From Thiobacillus sp. (lineage in GTDB: Bacteria > Pseudomonadota > Gammaproteobacteria > Burkholderiales > Thiobacillaceae), in contig JAABQU010000244.1 in NCBI GenBank assembly GCA_011391285.1, positions 1-64,000 on the forward strand: a DNA stretch of 64,000 bases, in the 5' to 3' direction. A program made the translations under genes and the position numbers. Below, piece after piece: positions 56,046 through 64,000 of the stretch. Every line of letters begins with the position of its first letter. The first letter of the stretch is position 1. The notes below the pieces were generated by a model. It was not told the origin of the DNA, did no database searches, and worked only from the letters and a program-made list of their open reading frames with translations.

Positions 56046-56758
56046 CGCGCTCCCGGGTAGGTCAGGTAGAGCGCGCGCATGATCTCCTCGACGTCGGCCG
56101 GCTTGCGCGTATCCAGGCTGGCGCTGCTGTCGAAGCTCATCCACTGCACGTCGCCGGTATTCAGGTCGACCAGGCCCGCCGTGATGAAGGACTGCCCGAG
56201 CGGCAGGGCCACGCCCAGGAGCAGGCCGACGACAAAGGCGGCCTTGCGTTCGCTGGAGGAGATGAAATCAGACCCCAGCACGATCAGCGCGGCATCGGCC
56301 CCGGTTTGTTCGCGCAGGAAGCCGAGGCCAGGGCCAACGGTGTAATCAAACTCATGCTTCTTGTGCGCCCAGGCATCCTGCTCGCCGCGGCCGTAAACGA
56401 ACACCGACTGCGCGACGCGGTCATACAGGCCGATATGGGCGTCGAGCTGGTCGAGATCAGCAGGGGCCAGCTGGGGTGCCGGTACCAGTTCGAACAGCCG
56501 TGAATCCAGTGCCTGTCGGGTGGCGGCGGCAACCAGGTTGTCGCGCGCGGTGGTTTCCCAGTCGGCCATGCGGGTCGGTACGCCACCGGCCGACAACTCG
56601 TACACGAATACCTGCGGCGGCAGCAGCACGACCTTCTTGGGGCGCGCCTCCTGGTTTTGCGAGAAGGCCGGATTGATTGCGCTCATGGCGGCAAGCGCCG
56701 GCATTGCCATTACACTTGCCGCTAACAGCAGCGCCGCACCGATTAGTTGCCGCATCAT
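56042..56758 (-). CDS. Exported protein of unknown function
   Basis: A 238-residue protein with a signal peptide (LIGAALLLAASVMAMPALAA) and no lipobox cysteine. The mature part includes PKKVVLLPPQVFVYELSAGG, RLFELVPAPQLAPADLDQLD and, near residue 180, a second hydrophobic stretch AAFVVGLLLGVALPLG that could be a membrane helix. I do not recognise the family with certainty. It is translationally coupled to the M48 protease and may be its substrate or partner. Its ATG overlaps the start codon assigned to pxpB on the other strand. Confidence 0.7.
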   Translation of the reverse strand: MMRQLIGAALLLAASVMAMPALAAMSAINPAFSQNQEARPKKVVLLPPQVFVYELSAGGVPTRMADWETTARDNLVAAATRQALDSRLFELVPAPQLAPADLDQLDAHIGLYDRVAQSVFVYGRGEQDAWAHKKHEFDYTVGPGLGFLREQTGADAALIVLGSDFISSSERKAAFVVGLLLGVALPLGQSFITAGLVDLNTGDVQWMSFDSSASLDTRKPADVEEIMRALYLTYPGAR

Positions 56759-57431
56759 GCAAAGCTCCGATAAGAAACCCCACCCTAGGGTAAAGCCGAA
56801 ATACGGTCAACCATCCCTGCCTGCGGCATGGCGCTGGGTGAGCGACCGCGGTTTGTGCGTGGCAACGGGTGACGCAACCCTGTCTTGCTATTTTGAGCTT
56901 ATTTCTCGTAAGTTGCCCGAAATAGAGGACGTGATCCCGGCTGATGGCAGCCTGTTGCTCGTGTTGCGGCAGGGCGCAGCCCTCTCGGCGGATTTGCGTG
57001 CGGCGTTGACCGATCCGCTTGCGGCTGCGCCGGCTGCGCGCGGCGCCCTGCATGAAATTGCGGTCGAATATGGTGGGGCGGCGGGGCCGGACTTGTCGGC
57101 GCTGGCCGAGGCGGCTGGACTGGACGCCCATGCCTATATCGCGAGCCACGCAGCGATGGAATACACGGTGGCCTTTCTGGGATTCCAGCCTGGGTTTCCC
57201 TACATGCGCGGCTTGCCGGAGGCCTTGCATGCGCCACGGCGGGCGTCCCCGCGCGTCAGGGTGGCGGCCGGCAGCGTTGCGATTGGCGGCGCCTATTGCG
57301 GAATCTATCCGGCGGGCGGCCCGGGTGGCTGGCAGATCATCGGTCGTGCCACCGCCGACTTGTTCGACCCGGCGCGGGATGCGCCTGCCTTGCTGATGCC
57401 GGGCGATCGTGTGCGTTTCGTGCCCGTATGA
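56757..57431 (+). CDS. pxpB: 5-oxoprolinase subunit PxpB (KipI family)
   Basis: With PxpA and PxpC forms the ATP-dependent 5-oxoprolinase that opens pyroglutamate to glutamate. The protein has the KipI/carboxyltransferase domain signatures HEIAVEYGGAAGPDLSALAE, VAFLGFQPGFPYMRGLPEAL, GSVAIGGAYCGIYPAGGPGG and DRVRFVPV. ATG 56757 gives 224 residues, about 20 more than homologues need; the alternative GTG 56838 is slightly short. Overlaps pxpC by four bases. The start is the least certain in this operon. Confidence 0.9.
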   Translation: MQSSDKKPHPRVKPKYGQPSLPAAWRWVSDRGLCVATGDATLSCYFELISRKLPEIEDVIPADGSLLLVLRQGAALSADLRAALTDPLAAAPAARGALHEIAVEYGGAAGPDLSALAEAAGLDAHAYIASHAAMEYTVAFLGFQPGFPYMRGLPEALHAPRRASPRVRVAAGSVAIGGAYCGIYPAGGPGGWQIIGRATADLFDPARDAPALLMPGDRVRFVPV

Positions 57432-58339
57432 TCGAGATATTGCGAGCCGGCTTATGCGATCTGGTGATGGATCTGGGCCGGCCGGGTCTTGGCGCGCTCG
57501 GTGTGCCCGTGGGCGGCGCGGCCGATCCGGCGGCGCTGGCGGCGGCCAATCACCTGGTTGGGAATGACGGGTCGGCGGCCGGACTGGAGATCACCCTGTC
57601 GGGGCCGGTCCTGGGTTTTCCGGCGGGGGCCGTGGCGGCGCTGACGGGTGCGCGCTTTGCTGCCATGCGCAGCAGCGGCGCGGCGGTTGCCTGGAACGAA
57701 ACCCTGGTGCTGGCGGCGGGTGAGACCCTGAGCCTGGGCCGGGCTCAGGACCGCTGCCGTTGCTGGCTTGCGCTGCGCGGGGGCTTGGCGGTGCCGCAGA
57801 TCATGGGCAGCCGCAGCACCTTTCTACCTGCGGGTTTTGGCGGGCATCGCGGCCGGGCGCTGCAGGCGGGGGATACGTTGCCATTTGCACCGGGTGCCGG
57901 GGAGGTGCGGTTGTTGCGCACGCAGCCTCCATCTTCCGAGCGGGATGCGCCGCTGCGGGTGGTGGCGGGACCGCAGGCCGGCCTGTTTGACGACGCCGGT
58001 CTGGCCGCTCTTTTCAGCCATCCTTACCGGGTTGACCCGGCATCGGATCGGCGCGGATTGCGCCTGAGCGGGCCAGCGGTTACCCATGGTCGGGTAGAGC
58101 TGGCGTCGCAGGGCGTGCTGCCCGGCGCAATCCAGGTCCCGCCCGACGGCCAGCCCATCATCCTGGGCTGGGATGGCCCGGTCACCGGCGGCTACCCGGT
58201 GATCGCCGGGGTGATCGCCGCGGATTTGCCCAGACTGGCGCAATTGCGGCCCGGTGATGCGGTGCGGTTTGTGACGATAGAGGTGGAGGCGGCCCGGCAG
58301 CTGGCGACTAAGAGCTGGGACATCGAGGAACTGGGATGA
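57428..58339 (+). CDS. pxpC: 5-oxoprolinase subunit PxpC (KipA family, biotin-dependent carboxyltransferase-like)
   Basis: Second carboxyltransferase-like subunit of 5-oxoprolinase. The 303-residue product begins MIEILRAGLCDLVMDLGRPG and includes VPVGGAADPAALAAANHLVG, LALRGGLAVPQIMGSRSTFL, GVLPGAIQVPPDGQPIILGW and GGYPVIAGVIAADL, all typical of the family. Its start overlaps the end of pxpB, its end overlaps the start of pxpA, so the three subunits are translationally coupled. Subunit order BCA is the common one. Confidence 0.95.
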   Translation: MIEILRAGLCDLVMDLGRPGLGALGVPVGGAADPAALAAANHLVGNDGSAAGLEITLSGPVLGFPAGAVAALTGARFAAMRSSGAAVAWNETLVLAAGETLSLGRAQDRCRCWLALRGGLAVPQIMGSRSTFLPAGFGGHRGRALQAGDTLPFAPGAGEVRLLRTQPPSSERDAPLRVVAGPQAGLFDDAGLAALFSHPYRVDPASDRRGLRLSGPAVTHGRVELASQGVLPGAIQVPPDGQPIILGWDGPVTGGYPVIAGVIAADLPRLAQLRPGDAVRFVTIEVEAARQLATKSWDIEELG

Positions 58340-59046
58340 TCGAACTGAATGCCGACATCGGCGAGGGCTGCGACGACGCCAGCCTGATGCCCTACCTGAC
58401 ACGGGCGTCGATTGCCTGTGGCGGCCATACAGGCGATATCGGCAGCATGGCCGTCGCGTTGCGCCTGGCTGCCGAACATGGCGTGGCGGCAGGCGCGCAC
58501 CCGAGCTATCCCGATCGCAGCCACTTCGGGCGGCGCGCGCTGGCAGCGTCCGAAAACGAGATTGCCGCCTGGGTGATGCAGCAGACCGAGACGCTGGCGG
58601 AACAGGCGGCACGCCTGGGGTTGCGGCTGGCGCACGTCAAGCCGCATGGCGCCCTTTATAACGTGGCGGCGCGCGAAGGCGGCGTGGCCCGGGCCATCGC
58701 GCGGGCGGTGGTGGCGGTCGACCCGGCGCTGGTGCTGGTGGGGCTGGCGGGCTCGCAACTGATCGTGGCCGGGCAGGCCGCCGGGCTGGCGGTGCTGAAC
58801 GAGGCGTTTGCCGACCGTCGTTACCAGCCCAGCGGCCGGCTTGTTTCACGTGAAACCCCGGGCGCCCTCATTGTCGATCCGGTGGCCGCTGCCGCGCAGG
58901 CGCGGGTGCTGGCCGAGGGCAGGGCAGTTGCAACCTTTGGCGGCGGCGCTGTTCGAATCCGGGCCGACACCATCTGCCTGCACAGCGACACGCCGGGTGC
59001 ATTAAATATCGCTCGGGCCGTCCACGAGGCGCTGAATCGCGGATAA
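58336..59046 (+). CDS. pxpA: 5-oxoprolinase subunit PxpA (LamB/YcsF family)
   Basis: PxpA has the LamB/YcsF fold and acts with PxpBC in opening 5-oxoproline. The 236-residue protein begins IELNADIGEGCDDASLMPYL and continues SIACGGHTGDIGSMAVALRL, GAHPSYPDRSHFGRRAL, VKPHGALYNVAA and EAFADRRYQPSGRLVSRETP. A parS-like site is embedded in the codons for LVSRETP. The VSRET segment occurs at a position where homologues usually have L(V/M)PRS or similar, so the site may have altered the protein slightly. Confidence 0.95.
   Translation: MIELNADIGEGCDDASLMPYLTRASIACGGHTGDIGSMAVALRLAAEHGVAAGAHPSYPDRSHFGRRALAASENEIAAWVMQQTETLAEQAARLGLRLAHVKPHGALYNVAAREGGVARAIARAVVAVDPALVLVGLAGSQLIVAGQAAGLAVLNEAFADRRYQPSGRLVSRETPGALIVDPVAAAAQARVLAEGRAVATFGGGAVRIRADTICLHSDTPGALNIARAVHEALNRG
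58842..58857. promoter_or_regulatory. parS-like site 2, inside pxpA
   Basis: TGTTTCACGTGAAACC, 15 of 16 consensus positions. It lies within the coding sequence. Confidence 0.75.
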
Positions 59047-59077
59047 TTCGGCCCCTGTGTTTTTGAACTGCTGATCC

Positions 59078-60985
<1,908 letters not shown>

Positions 60986-61045
60986 GCGGCCTGAGCGGCC
61001 GCTTTGCGGGGCGCGGCACGGGTGCCGCCGCGTTTCACCTGACCA

Positions 61046-61061
61046 TGTTTCACGTGAAACG
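61046..61061. promoter_or_regulatory. parS-like site 3, upstream of mnmG
   Basis: TGTTTCACGTGAAACG, 15 of 16 consensus positions, in the uup-mnmG gap. A partial copy, GTTTCACCTGA, is at 61032-61042. The site covers the expected -35 position of the probable mnmG promoter. Confidence 0.8.
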
Positions 61062-61076
61062 GACGCCGGCAACGGG

Positions 61077-61082
61077 TAGAAT
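61077..61082 (+). promoter_or_regulatory. Putative -10 element of mnmG-rsmG-parA
   Basis: TAGAAT, eleven bases before the mnmG ATG at 61093. The expected -35 region is occupied by parS site 3. Confidence 0.45.
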
Positions 61083-61092
61083 GGCGCCCATC

Positions 61093-63012
61093 ATGAAATA
61101 CCCCGAATCCTTCGATGTCATCGTTGTCGGTGGCGGCCATGCCGGCACCGAGGCTGCGCTCGCGGCCGCGCGCATGGGTGTGAAGACCCTGCTGCTGACG
61201 CACAACATCGAAACACTGGGCGCGATGTCGTGCAATCCGTCGATCGGCGGCATCGGCAAGGGGCACCTGGTCAAGGAAGTCGACGCGCTGGGCGGCGCGA
61301 TGGCGATTGCCACCGACGAGGCGGGGATCCAGTTCCGCACGCTCAATTCCTCCAAGGGCCCGGCGGTGCGCGCCACTCGTGCGCAGGCCGACCGCGTACT
61401 GTACAAGGCGGCGATCCGCCAGCGCCTGGAAAACCAGCCCAATCTCACGATCTTCCAGCAGGCGGTCGACGACCTGCTGCTCGATGGCGACCGCGTCGTG
61501 GGCGTGAAGACCCAGCTCGGCATCATGTTCGGCGGCCGTGCGGTGGTGCTGACCACGGGCACCTTCCTTGCCGGTCTGGTTCACGTCGGCCTGGAAAACT
61601 TCGAGGCCGGGCGCATGGGCGACCCGCCCGCGGTGTCGCTCGCCGCGCGCCTGCGCGAACTGAACCTGCCGGTGGGCCGATTGAAGACCGGCACGCCGCC
61701 GCGCATAGACGGCCGCACCATCGATTTCAGCCAGACCCAGGCGCAGCCGGGCGATGACCCGGCGCCGGTGTTCTCCTTCATGGGCGATGTGTCCATGCAC
61801 CCCGCGCAGCGTCCGTGCTGGATCACCCACACCACTGGGGAAACGCACGAGATCATCCGCGGCGGCCTCGACCGTTCGCCGATGTATACCGGCGTCATCG
61901 AGGGGGTGGGGCCGCGCTACTGTCCGTCGATCGAGGACAAGATCACCCGCTTTGCCGACAAGGCCAGCCACCAGATCTTCCTCGAACCCGAGGGGCTGAG
62001 CACCCACGAGATCTACCCCAACGGCATCTCGACTTCGCTGCCATTCGACGTGCAGCTGGCCATCGTGCGCTCGATCCCGGGCCTGGAAAACGCGCACATC
62101 CTGCGCCCCGGCTACGCCATCGAATACGACTACTACGACCCGCGCAACCTCAAGGCTTCGCTCGAAACCAAATCGATCGGCGGCCTCTTTTTCGCCGGGC
62201 AGATCAACGGTACCACCGGTTACGAAGAGGCTGCCGCGCAGGGCCTGTTGGCCGGCATCAACGCCGGTTTGCAGGTGCAGGGGGAAGACGCGTGGAGTCC
62301 GGGCCGGCACGAGGCCTACCTCGGCGTGCTGGTCGACGACCTCATCACGCGCGGCGTCTCCGAGCCCTATCGCATGTTCACCAGTCGTGCCGAATACCGC
62401 CTTCAGCTGCGCGAGGACAATGCCGACATGCGCTTGACCGAAGCCGGGCGTCAGCTCGGCGTGGTCGACGACGCACGCTGGGACGCTTTCAACCGCAAAC
62501 GCGATGCGGTCGCGCGCGAAACCGAGCGCCTCAAGGCAACCTGGGTCAACCCGGCGATTTTGCCGGCCGAGGCGGCCACCCGCCTCATCGGGCAGCCCAT
62601 CGACCACGAATACAGCTTGTTCGAGTTGCTTCGCCGCCCGAATCTGAGTTACGCGCAAGTGCTGTCCTTGCCCGGCGGCGGGGCAGGGGAGGCCGATCCG
62701 CGCGTGGCCGAGCAGGTCGAAATCGCCGCCAAATACCAGGGTTACATCGACCGTCAGAACGATGAAGTCGACAAACAGCGCGAGCAGGAAACCCTGCGCC
62801 TGCCACCGGATCTCGACTACAGCCTCTTGACCGGCCTGTCGATGGAAGTGCGCCAGCGATTGCAGAAGGCGCGCCCCGGAACGCTGGGCCAGGCGGCGCG
62901 ATTGCAAGGGATCACCCCGGCAGCGATTTCGGTGTTGATGGTGTATGCCAAGCGGGGCTTCAAGCCTGACGCCGCGCCTTCCCCTGACGGACTGGCGAAA
63001 AAGAGCGCATGA
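61093..63012 (+). CDS. mnmG: tRNA uridine-5-carboxymethylaminomethyl modification enzyme MnmG (GidA)
   Basis: FAD-dependent partner of MnmE in wobble-uridine modification. ATG 61093 gives 639 residues beginning [20 protein letters not shown], the FAD-binding Rossmann motif. Family signatures [20 protein letters not shown] (about 45-64), [47 protein letters not shown] and [20 protein letters not shown] are all intact. An in-frame ATG at 61081 is possible, but overlaps the -10. It leads an operon with rsmG and parA, a conserved near-origin order. Confidence 0.97.
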   Translation: MKYPESFDVIVVGGGHAGTEAALAAARMGVKTLLLTHNIETLGAMSCNPSIGGIGKGHLVKEVDALGGAMAIATDEAGIQFRTLNSSKGPAVRATRAQADRVLYKAAIRQRLENQPNLTIFQQAVDDLLLDGDRVVGVKTQLGIMFGGRAVVLTTGTFLAGLVHVGLENFEAGRMGDPPAVSLAARLRELNLPVGRLKTGTPPRIDGRTIDFSQTQAQPGDDPAPVFSFMGDVSMHPAQRPCWITHTTGETHEIIRGGLDRSPMYTGVIEGVGPRYCPSIEDKITRFADKASHQIFLEPEGLSTHEIYPNGISTSLPFDVQLAIVRSIPGLENAHILRPGYAIEYDYYDPRNLKASLETKSIGGLFFAGQINGTTGYEEAAAQGLLAGINAGLQVQGEDAWSPGRHEAYLGVLVDDLITRGVSEPYRMFTSRAEYRLQLREDNADMRLTEAGRQLGVVDDARWDAFNRKRDAVARETERLKATWVNPAILPAEAATRLIGQPIDHEYSLFELLRRPNLSYAQVLSLPGGGAGEADPRVAEQVEIAAKYQGYIDRQNDEVDKQREQETLRLPPDLDYSLLTGLSMEVRQRLQKARPGTLGQAARLQGITPAAISVLMVYAKRGFKPDAAPSPDGLAKKSA

Positions 63013-63700
63013 CGGTTCAAGAACAACTTGCGGCGGGCATCGCCGCACTGGGGCTGGCATTGCCTGACGGCGCCGAGGCCAAGCTGCTGGCCTATCTGGC
63101 GCTGCTCGAGAAATGGAATCGGGTTTACAACCTCACCGCGGTGCGCGAAGCCGAGCGGATGGTGAGCCATCACTTGCTGGATTCGCTGGCGGCGGTTGAA
63201 ACCTTCGATGCATTGGTGGCTGAACGTTCACCCTCTCCCCAACCCTCCCCCACCAAGGGGGAGGGGGCAATGCCCAAGACGATGAAGGTGCTCGATGTAG
63301 GCAGCGGCGGCGGCCTGCCTGGCGTCCCGCTGGCGATCGCACGGCCCGAATTGCAGGTGACGCTGATCGACAGCATCGCCAAGAAAACCGCTTTTCTGCT
63401 GCAGGCGAAGGCCGAGTTGGGGCTGGCAAACCTGCAAGTGGCAACTGGCCGGGTGGAAGACTTCCGCCCGGAAACCGGCTTCGATATTGTTACCTCGCGT
63501 GCGTTTTCCGACCTCAGGGAATTCGTCACGCTGACCCGCCATCTGCTCAAACCGGGCGGCCACTGGCTGGCGATGAAGGGTCTGTACCCGAATGAAGAGA
63601 TCGCACAGCTGCCGGCTGGCGTGAGAGTGAGCGCTGACCACGCGTTGGTCGTCCCCGGGCTGGATGCGAGCCGCCATTTGATTGTTCTGGAGCCTGCTTG

Positions 63701-63701
<1 letters not shown>
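63009..63701 (+). CDS. rsmG: 16S rRNA (guanine-527-N7)-methyltransferase RsmG (GidB), with repeat insertion
   Basis: Methylates G527 of 16S rRNA; loss gives low-level streptomycin resistance in other bacteria. The 230-residue protein begins [20 protein letters not shown] and has [20 protein letters not shown], the SAM motif [20 protein letters not shown] and [15 protein letters not shown]. Between residues about 74 and 90 it carries [13 protein letters not shown], encoded by a palindromic repeat inserted in frame between [16 protein letters not shown] and the SAM motif, a loop where homologues have only a few residues. The protein is probably still functional. Overlaps mnmG by four bases and parA by one. 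Confidence 0.93.
63230..63269. repeat. Palindromic repeat inserted within rsmG
   Basis: TCACCCTCTCCCCAACC, then CCTCCCCC-ACCAA-GGGGGAGG. It is an imperfect hairpin that stays in frame with rsmG and is related to the element at 18191-18224. Confidence 0.75.

Positions 63702-64000
<299 letters not shown>

Overview
The window is a gene-dense, high-GC bacterial chromosome segment around the replication origin. Gene content and order (dnaA-dnaN-gyrB diverging from rpmH-rnpA-yidC, mnmE, mnmG-rsmG-parA, trxA-rho, def-fmt-rsmB-ntrYX-trkA, dprA-smg-topA) point to a betaproteobacterium. The closest match I can suggest from memory is the Thiobacillus/Hydrogenophilales group; that assignment is inference. 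No tRNA, rRNA, CRISPR array, insertion sequence or prophage was seen.

Layout. 1-7.7 kb: rho (cut by the window edge) and trxA on the minus strand, diverging from a 7Fe-type ferredoxin gene that runs into an AddB-like nuclease / AddA-like helicase-nuclease pair. 7.7-15.2 kb: a methyltransferase, a small RHH-like protein, a small membrane protein behind a textbook sigma-54 promoter, argJ, two PNPOx-fold proteins (one fused to GAF and a C-terminal domain), a cytochrome c, a DUF815 ATPase and a Nudix-ThiE fusion. 15.2-28 kb: phoU behind a probable Pho box, then a long minus-strand series def-fmt-rsmB-DUF4390-ntrY-ntrX-trkA-trkH-trkH-TPR-yggX covering translation start, rRNA methylation, a two-component system and potassium uptake. 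28.2-35.1 kb: LysM protein, dprA, smg, topA, a receiver-like small protein and a PhnD-like/rhodanese fusion. 35.2-36.9 kb: a less ordered patch with a frameshifted quinone-reductase-like gene, a PNPOx protein and a zinc-ribbon membrane protein. 37.1-44.7 kb: origin region, with DnaA boxes in the dnaA-dnaN gap and in the dnaA-rpmH gap. 44.7-53.2 kb: a DUF1631/degenerate-GGDEF/EAL protein, mnmE, an ABC exporter and a DEAD-box helicase with a 314-base leader. 53.3-59 kb: lipoprotein, PAS-GGDEF, M48 protease, and the pxpBCA 5-oxoprolinase genes. 59-64 kb: uup, mnmG, rsmG, and the start of parA.

The strongest non-gene signals are three near-consensus parS sites (53.2, 58.8 and 61.0 kb). One forms the perfect stem of a terminator, one lies inside pxpA, and one lies over the -35 region of the probable mnmG-rsmG-parA promoter. 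Others are a palindromic repeat inserted in frame into rsmG, an NtrX whose AAA+ domain has lost the Walker A lysine and the GAFTGA loop, a perfect-spacing sigma-54 promoter, and a structured leader before the DEAD-box helicase gene. I did not find a clearly new multi-gene system; most of the window is core housekeeping.
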